Shown: positions 47,541-58,705, numbered from the stretch's first letter. The stretch: DNA of 64,000 nt from Capra hircus (GCF_001704415.2 NC_030814.1:75137121-75201120), one strand, 5' to 3'. Notes: a model not told the origin generated them from the sequence alone. Numbers and translations: made by a program.

Positions 47541-49220
47541 CACTATCGCTACAGGACCAATTAACAAAACGAAACAAAACTAGAGCATGGTTTGCAGGAG
47601 CAGATGTTGCTATGGCTTCCACTTGCTCTGTCCATTACTTAAGTGTGAGGACACTCTGTCCAAGAGCTCTTACAAAGCCCTCATTCTTTCCACCAATTTT
47701 ACTGAATCTTTTCAAGGAGAAACAACAATTGGATTAGCTCAACCAGTGTGCACTCCTAAGTGGCATCAATTCCCTGTGTGCAAATCAGCCCATCCTTGAA
47801 CAGGGCACCTTCCTTGTACTCTGTCATCTCATTGGCCTAAGTACACCTGCTCCACTGTTTGCACAAAGTACTTATTTCAGGAAGACGAGAGTCATTACGG
47901 TGCATTCTCTGCGTGGGGAGCTCTATGAGTGACATCTAAGAAATGGAGTAATGAGCATAGCCCCTTGTGAGTGTTGAGGTTTTGCAGCTGTGCCCATTCA
48001 ATAATGGGTTTGAGATAAAAGTGTTTCTTAGAGAATTTCTTTGGAAAAAAAAAAAAAAGCTTTTTCTCCTGACAGCAATGACCTATTTCTGAACTGTCAT
48101 CAACTTATCAACATTTTAGCTAAATGAGAGTACAAACTTGTAAGTAATAATTAATACCTACATGTAGGGTAAATATATCAACTTATCAGCATTCTGTGGT
48201 AAATATGAGGGCTAAAAGTGATATTATGTAAAATTTAGGGTTCTCTTTTGTCTTCTTACTATTACTTACTACTTCATAGCCAGAACACAATTAGCATTTT
48301 TTTTATTCACAGAATTCTAGAATTGGACAGCATGGTACGAAAATCTGGCTACAATAAGAGTCATGTTTAAAACCTGCAATGCAGTGAAGCAATGCTCTAA
48401 AGTTCTAAAGATGCTGATGGAAAAATTAAAGCCAAAGTTCATACCAAAAATCATGCTGCCTGCTTAGTTCACATCAAGGCAAATTAGATGTTTGTGAAAG
48501 AGACGAAATGGCAGGAAAAGAGACGAAGGAGAAAAAGTTACTTAAATATTCATACAGGACCTTTAAATTATTTATTTGCCAGCTTTAGAGATTCATTTAT
48601 ATCTGAAGGTAAAAAAATTTAAGTAGTAGGATAATTCTCTGCAATTGAGAATAAACTATTACAGAATTCTTAACATGAAGTAAAGCAGTTTTTACCAAAA
48701 ATGGAGAAAATCCAATATCAAAGGAACTTTAAAATGTCATGTGAATATGGAAAATTTTGTTGTATTATTCTCATTCATTCACCTTTATAGTAAAAGTTTG
48801 AACAAATCACATTAGTAGAGCTAGTTAGGCATCAATAGTTGAGTACAGGTAAATAATTGTTTTGTTTACTATTTACCAGAGAATATAGACAGAAGAACTA
48901 ACTAGAGGCAAGGGACTCTCAGAAACATATTTATGAATATATTTCTGGTAGGTTTAAATATATCCTTAAGAATATAAATTAGAAAAATTGTCAAGATACA
49001 GTGAAAAAACAATATTGATGATTTGAAAGAGCTGTTATCCTGGTAACTACATTAAGAACCTCTCTCATGAGTTGCTCATTCACTCATTCTGTTTCATTAT
49101 ATCATCGAGGCCTGGTTTAAGGGGTCTCTGGGGGCCTGGCATAGTCCTGGAGATGGAGAACACAAAAAGGAAGAAGATGAGAAATTTCCCATCAAGGATC
49201 TTTCTGTTCATGATAGTTTC
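47541..49220. other. Stretch without recognised gene
   Basis: 1.7 kb of single-copy-like AT-rich DNA with A-runs near 48045-48058. No supported gene or repeat. Confidence 0.4.
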
Positions 49221-49225
49221 CCTTA

Positions 49226-49227
<2 letters not shown>

Positions 49228-49258
<31 letters not shown>
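49228..49258. repeat. (CA)n microsatellite
   Basis: About 15 uninterrupted AC dinucleotides; a likely polymorphic marker. Confidence 0.98.
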
Positions 49259-49262
<4 letters not shown>

Positions 49263-49344
49263 CTGTAATTACTTTCGAAGTGCTTTCAAAAAGTCCAAAA
49301 ACCATCCACAGACTGATTTACATTTGTATTCTGGTTTAACAAAT

Positions 49345-49435
49345 AAAAAATTAAAACTTAAAAAATAAAAAAAATAAATAAAATTTTTTAAAAAATTAAA
49401 AAAAATAAATTTATTTATCTTAAAAAAAAAAATTT
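49345..49435. repeat. A-rich low-complexity tract
   Basis: Runs of A with scattered T ('aaaataaaaaaaataaataa', 'aaaaaattaaaaaaaat'). No coding meaning. Confidence 0.9.
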
Positions 49436-49586
49436 GAGGAAAAGGTGAAATGCCACCATCCACTCAATGTTACATTCCAGTGCTCCATAGAGTACTCCAC
49501 TGATCCTTGATGGATAGTGGTGTTTGAGCAAGGCTAGAGTTTCAAACAAAAACAACCAGCCCAACCTTGTTTGTCTATTGACTATT

Positions 49587-49862
49587 GCTGCTGCTGCTGC
49601 TAAGTTGCTTCAGTCATGTCCGACACTGTGCGATCCCAGAGATGGCAGCCCACCAGGCTCCCCTGTCCCTGGGATTCTCCAGGCAAGAACACTGGAGTGG
49701 GTTGCCATTTCCTTCTCCAATGAATGAAAGTGAAAAGGGAAAGTGAAGTTGCTCAGTCGTGTCCGACTCTGTGCGACCCCATAGACGGCAGCCCACCAGG
49801 GTCCTCCGTCCATGGGATTTGCCAGGCAAGAGTACTGGAGTGGGGTGCTATTGCCTTCTCCG
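49587..49862 (-). mobile_element. Bov-A2 SINE (full dimer), reversed
   Basis: (gct)n end, both A-units and the reversed 5' end 'gccttctccg'. Short flanks ctattg (49582-49587, 49863-49868) may be the TSD. Confidence 0.93.
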
Positions 49863-50023
49863 CTATTGATTACAAGAAGGAATAAATACCATCAGGCAAA
49901 GAAATCACCCTCCCAGCCAAAGACCATGAGAGCTGTCCAAAATAATGACTTTCCCTGGGTCAACTTGATGCCTAAACTCCTAAACTTACACGCATCTATA
50001 GTTTTAAAGCCAGCTAGTTGCCC

Positions 50024-52130
50024 ATGAACACCTTATTGCCAAAATCAGACTTAAATTGAAGAAAGTAGGGAAAACCACTAGACCATTCAAGTATGACCTA
50101 AATCAAATTCCTTATGATTATACAGTGAGAGTGAGAAATAGATTTAAGGGATTAGATCTGATAGAGTGCCTGATGAACTATGGACAGAGGTTCATGACAT
50201 TGTATAGGAGACAGGGATCAAGACCATCCTCGTGGAAAAGAAATGCAAAAAGCAAAATGGCTGTCTGAGGAGGCCTTACAAATAGCTGTGAAAAGAAGAG
50301 AAGCCAAAAGCAAAGGAGAAAAGGAAAGATATAAGCATCTGAGTGCAGAGTTCCAAAGAATAGCAAGGAGAGACAAGAAAGCCTTCCTCAGTGATCAGTG
50401 CAAAGAAATAGAGGAAAACAACAGATCAGGAAAGACTAGAGGTCTCTTTAACAAAATTAGAGACACCAAGGGAATATTTCATGCAAAGATGGGCGCGATA
50501 AAGGACAGAAATGGTATGGACCTAACAGAAGCAGAAGATATTAAGAAGAGGTGGCAAGAATACACAGAAGAACTGTACAAAAAAGATCTTAATGACCAAG
50601 ATAATCACGATGGTATGATCACTCACCAAGAGCCAGATATCCTGGAATGTGAAGTCAAGTGGGCCTTAGAAAGCATAACTATGAACAAAGCTAGCAGAGG
50701 TGATGGTATTCCAGTTGAGCTCTTTCAAATCCAGAAAGATGATGCTGTGAAAGTGCTGCACTCAATATGCCAGCAAATTTGGAAAACTCAGCAGGGGCCA
50801 CAGGACTGGAAAAGGTCAGTTTTCATTCCAATCTCAAAGAAAGGCAATGCTAAAGAATGCTCAAACTACCACACAATTGCACTCATCTCACACGCTAGTA
50901 AAGTAATGCTCAAAATTCTCCAAGCCAGGCTTCAGCAATACGTGAACCGTGAACTTCCAGATGTTCAAGCTGGTTTTAGAAAAGGCAGAGGAACCAGAGA
51001 TCAAATTGCCAACATCCACTGGATCATCAAAAAAGCAAGGGAGTTCCAGAAAAGTATCTATTTCTGCTTTATTGACTATGCCAAAGCCTTTGACATTGTG
51101 GGGATCACAACAAACTTTGGAAAATTCCAAAAGAGATGGGAATACCAGGCCACCTGACCTGCCTCCTGGAGAAATCTGTATGCAAGTCAAGAAGCAACAT
51201 TGAGAACTAGACATGGAACAACAGACTGGTTCCAAATCAGGAAAGGAGTACGTCAAGGCTGTATATTGTCACCCTGCTTATTTAACTTCTATCAGAGTAC
51301 ATCATGAGAAACGCTGGACTGGAAGAAACACAAGTTGGAATCAAGATTGCTGGGAGAAATATCAATAATCTCAGATATGCAGATGACACCACCGTTATGG
51401 CAGAAAGTGAAGAGGAACTAAAGAGCTTCTTGATGAAAGTGAAAGAGGAGAGTGAAAAAGTTGGCTTAAAGCTCAACATTCAGAACACGAAGATCATGGC
51501 ATCCGCTCCCATCACTTCATGGCAAATAGATGGGGAAACAGTGGAAACAGTGTCAGACTTTATTTGGGGGCTCCAAAATCACTGCAGATGGTGATTGCAG
51601 CCATGAAATTAAAAGACTCTTACTCCTTGGAAGAAAAGTTATGACCAACCTAGATAGCGTATTCAAAAGTAGAGACATTACTTTCCCAACAAAGGTCCAT
51701 CTAGTCAAGGCTATGGTTTTTCCAGTAGTCATGTATGGATGTGAGAGTTGGACTGTGAAGAAAGCTGAGCACCGAAGAATTGATGCGTTTGAAGTGTGGT
51801 GTTGGAGAAGACTCTTGAGAGTCCCTTGGACTGCAAGGAGATCAGCCCTGGGATTTCTTTGGAAGGAATGATGCTAAAGCTGATACTCCAGTACTTTGGC
51901 CACCTCATGCGAAGAGTTGACTCATTGGAAAAGACTCTGATGCTGGGAGGGATTGGGGGCAGGAGAAGGTGATGACAGAGGATGAGATGGCTGGATGGCA
52001 TCACCGACTTGATGCACATGAGTTTAAGTGAACTCCGGGAGTTGGTGATGGACAGGGAGGCCTGGCGTGCTGCAATTCATGGGGTCGCAAAGAGTCGGAC
52101 ATGACTGAGTGACTGAACTGAACTGAACCG
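50024..52130 (+). mobile_element. Longest BovB in the window: linker, RT and C-terminal region
   Basis: A 2.1-kb 5'-truncated BovB (RTE-clade LINE; the full element encodes an AP-type endonuclease plus reverse transcriptase). The endonuclease is missing. Frames: 50056-50268 (linker), 50243-51157 (304 codons: MQKAKWLSEEALQIAVKRRE; the GDGIPVELFQI region; FIDYAKAFDIV), 51304-51594 (LRYADDTTVMAESEEELKSF) and 51530-51871. At least three frameshifts (near 50244, 51095 and 51565) separate them, so it is dead. A stretch of about 24 bp is missing at ~51840, where 'ggagatc' repeats in the BovB consensus. TSD agttgccc at 50016-50023 and 52131-52138. Confidence 0.95.
50243..51157 (+). pseudogene. BovB ORF2 fragment (linker and N-terminal RT)
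   Basis: The longest open frame in the window, 304 codons. It is retrotransposon-derived, not a host gene. Visible are basic linker text (KRREAKSKGEKERYKHLSAE), a KDRNGMDLTEAEDIKKRWQE segment, the RT-domain beginning ('SVFIPISKKGNAKECSNYHT') and the motif FIDYAKAFD, whose first aspartate is one of the RT catalytic residues. The frame then shifts near 51095, where BovB continues CVDHNKLW. The YADD box lies in another frame at ~51380, so no complete RT is encoded. Confidence 0.9.
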
Positions 52131-52151
52131 AGTTGCCCCCAAACTAAGCTT

Positions 52152-52373
52152 GAAAGAAAAAGAAAATGTGAAAGTGTTAGTCATTCCATTATGTCTGACT
52201 CTTTGCAACCCCATGGACTATTGCCCTACAAGTTCCTCTGTCCATGGAACTCTCTAGGCAAGAATACTGGAGTGGGTAGCCATTCCCTCTTCCAGGGGAT
52301 CTTCTTGACACAGGGATCAAACCCAGGTCCTGCACTGCAGGCAGATTCTTTACTGTCTGAGCCACCAGGGGAG
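52152..52373 (-). mobile_element. Bov-tA SINE, reversed, with TSD
   Basis: Reversed A-unit, then reversed head ('tgagccaccaggggagcccc'). The 15-mer ccccaaactaagctt at 52137-52151 and 52374-52388 is the TSD (its first Cs could belong to the SINE). It sits immediately after the BovB's right TSD. Confidence 0.92.
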
Positions 52374-52540
52374 CCCCAAACTAAGCTTTTACAACCTTAA
52401 ATGTCTCAGGGCGCTTTTGGTCTCATTGTAATATATGATCATCTTTCTAAAATGAACTGTCCCGTGGTGTGGGTGTGCCAGAGTGTGATGGCATTATCTG
52501 CCCTCCTTTTCAACTGTTGTAAAGTTTAAACTGTAGTTGT

Positions 52541-52542
<2 letters not shown>

Positions 52543-52574
<32 letters not shown>
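52543..52574. repeat. (TG)n microsatellite
   Basis: About 16 uninterrupted TG units. Confidence 0.98.
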
Positions 52575-52576
<2 letters not shown>

Positions 52577-52595
52577 TGGCACATTTTTTAAAAAA

Positions 52596-52783
52596 ATTTT
52601 TATTCATTTATGTTTCAAGTGTTTATTGAATTTGTTACAATATTGCTTCTATTTCTCATTTTGGTTTTTTGGCCGTGAGATAAATGGGATCTTATCTCCC
52701 CGACCAGGGATCAAACCTGCACCCCTGCAGTGACTGAAAGATGAAGTCCTAACCACAGGATGGCCAGGAAAGTCCCAGGCACA
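52596..52783 (-). mobile_element. CHR-type SINE, reversed
   Basis: Cetartiodactyl SINE text: 'ggttttttggccgtgagata', 'cccgaccagggatcaaacct', 'gaagtcctaaccacaggatg', ending at the reversed start 'ggaaagtccca'. Preceded by T/A-rich sequence (its tail). Confidence 0.82.
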
Positions 52784-52921
52784 TTTTTTTTTATCAAGGA
52801 AATTAATCACAATTACATACTTATAAATCCATCATGAGTTTTTATTTCCATCTTTAAACAATACAGAAAATAATTTTCTAGACTATCACTAATGCTAGAT
52901 TCTTTAGTACCCATATTCCTG

Positions 52922-53275
52922 TTTTAGTGTGTTCAGGCTGCCATCAAAAAACACTATAGACTGGATGGCTTACAAACAAAAAATGTTTACTTCAATCAGT
53001 TCTGGGGGCTGGAGGTCCAAGGTCAAGGTACAAGGAAGGTCAGGTGAGGACTTTCTTCTGAGTTGTATACTTCTCATTGTAATTTTCACATGGAGAGGTC
53101 TTTGGTATTTCATTTACATGATAGCTAATCCCAATCATGGGGGCCCCATCCTCATGACATAAGTACCTCTCAAAGTTCTCACCTGTTAATACCATAACCT
53201 TTGGGTGCTAAGATTTCAACATATGAATTTTGGAGGTGGGGAGAGAATTAGCACTCTCTCATATCTCCCAAGCAT
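52922..53275 (-). mobile_element. MaLR-class solo LTR, reversed
   Basis: Complement of an MST/MLT1-like LTR: 'gtgttcaggctgccatcaaa', 'cagttctgggggctggaggt', 'atcatgggggccccatcctc', 'catatgaattttggaggtgg'. Old and degraded; the start side (near 53275) is less clear. Confidence 0.7.
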
Positions 53276-53439
53276 ACAGATGTATTAATTTATAATATAA
53301 TTGACAAATTTTCAGTTTTATTTCTGATTTTAAAATATCTCTGTAAATTAACAATAGACATGTAACTGGTGAAAAAAGTGAAAAGTATCCTTCAGCAAAC
53401 AGTTAACTTCAAAAGAGGCAGCCACTAGCACCTGCATTA

Positions 53440-54140
53440 TGGTAACAAGTGTTGAAATTGCTAGGTAATGCAACAGAACAAGAGAGCAAAATATGAATAA
53501 AACATTTAAAAATCAAAAAGAATGATAAAATATCATTATTTATAAATATTATTATACTACTTTTGAACACAGAAGGTACAACAGGAAAAAATCAATAGGA
53601 CAAATCAAGAAGGCAGTCTGTTACTAAAATTACATACATAAAAATCAATCACTTGGGTGTGTGTATATAATAATCAATTAGGAGATATACTGAAAACTGG
53701 GTCATATTAACACAACTACACAAGGCTTAAGTTAAACAGTAATTATAAAGCCTATTAAATATGAAGAAAGCTAGAAAAATATACTGAAAAACAGATAAAG
53801 CCTGACAATTCAGGACTATTTTGTGATTCTGAATAGCAAAACTAATCTCCATATTGTAGAAATATAAATTCCCCAAATAATCTATAGCTTTAAGGTAATT
53901 TCAGTAAAACTTTTAACAGTATTTAATTTGATGAAGTTTCTCTTAAATAAAATGTAATGAATTAGTAAACTCCCTAGGAAACTAAATAAGGAAGAAATTG
54001 CCCTACCAGATATTAAGACATAACTATGTAAACCTACTAGCTTATATATAGCAAGCTCAGTTAATAGGTTTTTAAATCACCATATGTGAAATATCACATA
54101 GATTAAAGAGTTAAACTGAAAGTGAGAAAGCATAAAGAAA
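53440..54140 (+). mobile_element. Very old L1 ORF2 fragment
   Basis: Patchy ORF2 text such as 'gaagaaattgccctaccaga' followed by 'tattaagacataac'. Strongly AT-rich. It may continue at 54830-55370. Confidence 0.45.
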
Positions 54141-54149
54141 ATAGAAGGA

Positions 54150-54600
54150 AATAACAGTAATAATATTATTATAATTATTAATTATAATAATAATATCATT
54201 ATATAGTATTATAATAATAGTATTATACTAGTATAATTATTGTATGAAAGTGTGAAGTCGCTCAGTCATGTCCGACCCTTAGCGACCCCATGGACTGCAG
54301 CCCACCAGGTTCCTCCATCCATGGGATTTTCCAGGCAAGAACACTGGAGTGGGTTGCCATTTCCTTCTCCAATAATTATTGTCTATTATACTATATAAAT
54401 ATATTCATATAATTTATATAATAATTATATATTATAATACTATTATATATAGTATATTATTATATATTATTATAATATATAATTATATATTATATAAATT
54501 ATATGAATATATTCATATTATAATATATACAACTATATATTATATCTTATACTATATAATTAATATATATTATAGTATATGTAATTATTATACTATTATA
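54150..54600. repeat. AT-rich tract, TA/ATT low-complexity, split by a SINE
   Basis: Almost pure A+T with 'ataatt' and 'tatata' units and many short palindromes, interrupted only by the Bov-A at 54244-54371. The 127-codon frame over it is a by-product of low complexity. Confidence 0.9.
54244..54371 (-). mobile_element. Bov-A SINE inside the AT tract, with TSD
   Basis: Reversed single A-unit. Perfect 11-bp TSD ataattattgt at 54233-54243 and 54372-54382. Confidence 0.94.
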
Positions 54601-54611
54601 ATAATAGTAAA

Positions 54612-54810
54612 GGAGAGTGAAGTCGCTCAGTCATGTCCAGCTGTTTGCGACCCCATGGACTGTAGCCTATCAGGCTCCTCTGTCCATGCGATTTTCCAGG
54701 CAAGAATACTGGAGTGGGTTGCCATTTCCTTCCCCAGGAGATCTTCCCGACCCAGGGACTGAACCTGGGTCTCCTGCATTGTAGGCAGACACTTTAGTGT
54801 CTGAGCCACC
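54612..54810 (-). mobile_element. Bov-tA SINE with TSD
   Basis: Reversed A-unit then reversed tRNA head ('gactgaacctgggtctcctg', 'gtctgagccacc'). Perfect 12-bp TSD aataatagtaaa at 54600-54611 and 54811-54822. Confidence 0.95.
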
Positions 54811-54829
54811 AATAATAGTAAAAGAAAAT

Positions 54830-55370
54830 GTCAGTAAATATATATCCAATCTTAGGAAGCAGAAAGATTTTCTAAATCAACATACAAAATTAAAAGTTAC
54901 ACAAGGTCATTAATAATTTTGATGACATGGATTCTCCAGGCAAGAACACTAGAGTGGGTTGCCATTTCCTTCTCCAATGCATGAAAGTGAAAAGTGAAAG
55001 TGAAGTCACTCAGTCATGTCCAACTCCTAGCGACCCCATGGACTGCAGCCCACCAGGCTCCTCTGTCCATGGGATTTGCCAGGCAAGAGTACTGGAGTGG
55101 GGTGCCACTGCCTTCTCTATCATACAGCATAAACAATATTAAATGATAAAAGCCAAACAGAAAATGTGTCTTCCAAATATGTGGTAGACAAAATTAATAT
55201 TCTCAACTAAAAAAAAAAAATTAAACATCCTAGTAACAAAGTGATAGTGAAAACAAGAAATTTTAGAAAAGAAGAAAAACAGAAAATTAGCACATTGAAA
55301 GATTGCAATACTAACAGAACTCAGAAATACACATTAAATGAGACACAACTTTATTAACTCATTTAACAGC
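54830..55370 (+). mobile_element. Old L1 ORF2 fragment, split by SINE
   Basis: Weak L1-like text around a Bov-A ('aaaagccaaacagaaaatgt', 'aagattgcaatactaacaga'). Possible continuation of 53440-54140. Confidence 0.35.
54929..55118 (-). mobile_element. Bov-A2 SINE, reversed, 3' part of element missing
   Basis: Reversed dimer starting inside the second unit ('ggattctccaggcaagaaca'), then the linker and the complete first unit to 'ccttctct'. The (agc)n tail end is missing. A TSD is not evident. Confidence 0.88.
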
Positions 55371-55415
55371 TATTTATCAGGCTATTTATTAGGATATGCC
55401 AGGAGTTTTTTAGCT

Positions 55416-55601
55416 CAGTAGTTCTCAAAGTGTGGCCCCTGCACCAGCCATGTTAACATCTATTTTGAACTTGATAACATGCAAATTCTTGGATCCTTCA
55501 ACATACTTTTGAATCAGAAACTCTGGTAGTAGGGTCCAGGAATGTGTGATCCAATAAAGTCCCCAGGTGATTCTGTTTCACACTAAAATGTGAGACCCTG
55601 T
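55416..55601 (-). mobile_element. MER5A DNA transposon (hAT-Charlie, non-autonomous)
   Basis: Terminal 'cagtagttctcaaagtgtgg', internal 'gaatcagaaactctgg' and 'ccaggtgattctgtttcaca', and the other inverted end 'aaaatgtgagaccctgtgg': the MER5A pattern. Immobile for a very long time in mammals. Confidence 0.8.
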
Positions 55602-55609
55602 GGTTTAGG

Positions 55610-56374
55610 TAATAAAAGCGACAAAACTCTCTTTCCCTGAAGAACAGGTAAAGCAGACAATAAATAAGAAACAAAATAAGTAAATGATATATTTTGATCA
55701 GAGTAATGGAAAAAGCACAAGAGCAGAAGGAGATTGAGAGTGTCAGTCAAGAACCAACTTACAATTTAAAATAGGGTGGGTTTTCCCTGATGATCTAGTA
55801 GCTAAGAATCAGCTTTGCAATGCAGAGCACACAGGTTCAATCCCTGGTCAAGAAGATTCCACACTCCATGGAGCAACTAAGCTTGTGTGCCACAACTGCA
55901 AGTCTGCACTCTGGAGCCTGAGAACCAGGACAGAAGCCAGCATGCCCTGAGCTAGCACTCCACAACAAGAGAAGCCGCTGCAATGAGGAGCCTGCACACC
56001 AGGACTAGAGAAAGCCCTCACTCAACAACAAAGACCCAGCACAGACAAAAATACATAATAATATTCCTGAAAAATAAAATGTAATAAGATAGGGTGCCCA
56101 GGACAGATGTCATTGAGAAAGTAGCTTTCAAGTCAGTGATTTGATAAAGATGAGGGATCTAGCCACTTAAGTCTCTGGAAAAAGGAACATTCCAGACAGA
56201 GGTAGAACCAGTGCAAAGGCTATGGTTTAGTAAAATAAGAAAGTGATGAACAGTAGAACTGAAGAAAATGATGAACAGTAGAGTGAGAAAGAAGAAGAGA
56301 AATGCAGATCAGATCAGAAAGATCATGATTCATAGGCCAACCAACGTAGAACCTTACAACTAATTGAAAGGCCG
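55610..56374 (+). mobile_element. Ancient mammalian repeat (same kind as 46790-47540), split by CHR SINE
   Basis: 'acattccagacagaggtaga' then 'accagtgcaaaggctatgg' and 'aggtaaagcagacaataaat' are typical of the element. The CHR SINE at 55779-56088 and the composite BovB starting at 56387 lie in or next to it. Confidence 0.5.
55779..56088 (+). mobile_element. CHR-type SINE, full length
   Basis: tRNA-related head ('gcacacaggttcaatccctg') followed by the CHR body ('ggagcaactaagcttgtgtg', 'ccacaacaagagaagccgct', 'gactagagaaagccctcact', 'caacaaagacccagcacag') and an A-rich tail. TSD atagggtg at 55771-55778 and 56089-56096. Confidence 0.88.
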
Positions 56375-56993
56375 GCTTTACCTTCAGTTAAGAACAGTCA
56401 CTCAGTCGTGTCCACTTTGCGACCCCATGGACTGCAGCATGCCAGGCTTCCCTGTCCTTCACCAGCTTCTGGAGCTTGCTCAAACTCACGTCCGTAGAAT
56501 CGGTGATGCCATTCAACCATCTCATCCTCTGTCATCCCCTTCTCCTCCTGCCTTCAATCTTTCCAGCATCAGGACCTTTTCCAATGAGTCAATTCTCCGA
56601 ATCAGGTGGCCAAATTATTGGAGCTTCAACTTCAGCATCAGTCCTTCCAATGAATATTCAGGACTGATTTCCTTGAAATCCAAGGGACTCTCAAGGGTCT
56701 TCAACATCACAGTTCAAAAGCATCAATTCTTCAGCACTCAGCTTTCTTCATGGTCCAAGAGTCATATCCATACCTGACTACTAGAAAAACAATAGCTTTG
56801 ACTAGACACACCTTTGTTGGCAAAGTAACATCTCTGCTTTTTAATATGCTGTCTAGGTTGGTCATAGCTTTTTTCCCAAGGAACAAGTGTCTTTTAATTC
56901 CATGGCTGCAGTCACCATCTGCACTGACTGTGGAGCCCAAGAAAATAAAACGTGTCACTGTTTCCATTGTTTCCCCATCTATTTGCCATGAAG

Positions 56994-57631
56994 CATAGGA
57001 AATAGATGGGGAGACAGTGGAAACGGTGTCAGACTTTATTTTTTGGGCTCCAAAATCACTGCAGATGGTGACTACAGCCATGAAATTAAAAGATGCTTAC
57101 TCCTTGGAAGAAAAGTTATGACCAATCTAGATAGTATATTCAAAAGCAGAGACATTACTTTGCCGACTAAGGTCTGTCTAGTCAAGGCTATGGTTTTTCC
57201 TGTGGTCATGTATGGATGTGAGAGTTGGACTGTGAAGAAGGCTGAGCGCTGAAGAATTGATGCTTTTGAACTGTGGTGTTCAAGAAGACTCTTGAGAGTC
57301 CCTTGGACTGCAAGGAGATCCAACCAGTCCATTCTGAAGGAGATCAACCCTCGGATTTCTTTGGAAGGAATGATGCTAAAGCTGAAACTCCAGTACTTTG
57401 GCCACCTCATGTGAAGAGTTGACTCATTGGAAAAGAGTTTGATGCTGGGAGGGATTGGGGGCAGGAGGAGAAGGGGACGACAGAGGATGAGATGGCTGGA
57501 TGGCATCACTGCCTTGATGGACTTGAGTCTGAGTGAATTCCGGGAGTTGGTGATGGACAGGGAGGCCTGGCGGGCTGCGATTCATGGGGTCGCAAAGAGT
57601 CGGACATGACTGAGCGACTGAACTGAACTGA
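56994..57631 (+). mobile_element. BovB inserted head-to-head into the older BovB
   Basis: Plus-strand BovB from 'cataggaaatagatggggag' to the (gaact)n tail. Frames 57043-57252 and 57427-57609 carry RCLLLGRKVMTNLDSIFKSR and MEKSLMLGGIGGRRRRGRQR. A TGA at ~57251 breaks the frame. Its 5' end falls at the BovB position where the older copy is interrupted, so the two copies form an inverted repeat with arms of about 600 bp and a spacer of a few bases (aag). No TSD. Confidence 0.92.
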
Positions 57632-57657
57632 ATGGGACTGGATTCCATGATCTTAGG

Positions 57658-57817
57658 TTTTGGTTTTGGTTTTGTTTTTTTTTTTTTTTGCAGTCATTAC
57701 ATTTTATTAACCATAAAAGATAATTTTTTAAAGAGTCTAATAGAGACATTAACTGTGCAAAAGCTGATGATATTTACAGCCTTAAATACAAGCACCAATA
57801 CAGAAAGGATATTGTGT
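57658..57817 (-). pseudogene. mRNA-tail-like retrocopy fragment, unidentified
   Basis: On the minus strand the sequence ends '...ggttAATAAAatgtaatgac', 'tgc', then a 15-base A-run (plus-strand T-run 57675-57689; AATAAA complement at 57703-57708). A poly(A) signal 13-14 bases before an A-tail is the hallmark of a reverse-transcribed mRNA 3' end. The rest of the copy probably continues at 58597-58705 after an inserted BovB. Near-matching flanks 57647-57661 and 58838-58850 (atgat..tag..tttt) are a probable TSD. No reading frame is visible, so it is 3' UTR; I do not recognise the source gene. Confidence 0.5.
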
Positions 57818-58596
57818 CAGTTCAGTTCAGTTCAGTTTAGTTGCTCAGTCATGTCCGACTCTTTGAGACCCCATCAATTGCAGCACACCAGGCCTCCCTG
57901 TCCATCACCAACTCCTGGAGTTCACCCAAACTCATGTCCATTGAGTTGGTGATGCCATCCAGCCATCTCATCCTCTGTTGTCCCCTTCTCCTCCTGCCCC
58001 CAATCCCTCACAGCATCAGAGTCTTTTCCAATGAGTCAGCACTTCACTTGATGTGGCCAAAGTACTGGAGTTTCAGCTTTAGCATCAGTCCTTCCAATGA
58101 ACACCCAGGACTGATCTCCTTAAGAATGGACTGGTTGCATCTCCTTGCAGTCCAAGGGACTCTCAAGAGTCTTCTCCAACACCACAGTTCAAAAGCATCA
58201 ATTCTTCGGTGTCCAGCCTTCTTCACAGTCCAACTCTCACATCCATACATGATCACTGGAAAAACCATAACCTTGACTAGACGGACCTTTGTTGGCAAGG
58301 TAATGTCTCTGCTTTTTAATATGCTATCTAGATTGGTCATAATTTTCCTTCCAAGAAGTAAGTGTCTTTTAATTTCATGGCTGCAATCACCATCTGCAGT
58401 GATTTTGGAGCCCCCCAAAATAAAGTCTGACACTGTTTCCACTGTTTCCCCATCTATTTCCAATGAAGTGATGGGACCAGGTGCCATCATCTTAGTTTTA
58501 AGCCAGTTTTTTCACTCTCCTCTTTCCCTTTCAGCAAGAGGCTTTTTAGTTCCTCTTCACTTTCTGCCATAAGTGTGGTGTCATCTGCATATCTAA
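57818..58596 (-). mobile_element. BovB LINE inside the retrocopy
   Basis: Reversed BovB from its (ttcagt)n tail to the RT active-site region ('gtgtcatctgcatatct'). Minus-strand frame 58044-58490 (148 codons) holds KIMTNLDSILKSRDITLPTK and CWRRLLRVPWTARRCNQSIL. About 20 bases are missing near 58490-58500. No clear TSD. Confidence 0.9.
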
Positions 58597-58705
58597 AAGT
58601 GTATTAATTCTACACTTAAGAGGATCATTTCTTTATGTAAGCACAATCTCATTTCTACACATGATATGTAGTTTAGGATCCATCTACGTTATGCTTGTAA
58701 CTGCA

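Noticed and set aside
49228..49258. (CA)n as Z-DNA or regulatory element
   Set aside because: An ordinary dinucleotide microsatellite; nothing in the sequence supports a function.
50243..51157. 304-codon ORF as a host protein gene
   Set aside because: Its sequence is BovB ORF2 (FIDYAKAFD and flanking RT text) inside a TSD-bounded, frameshifted retrotransposon.
54379..54762. 127-codon ORF rich in I and Y
   Set aside because: Translation of a TA/ATT low-complexity tract running into a reversed SINE; no protein character.
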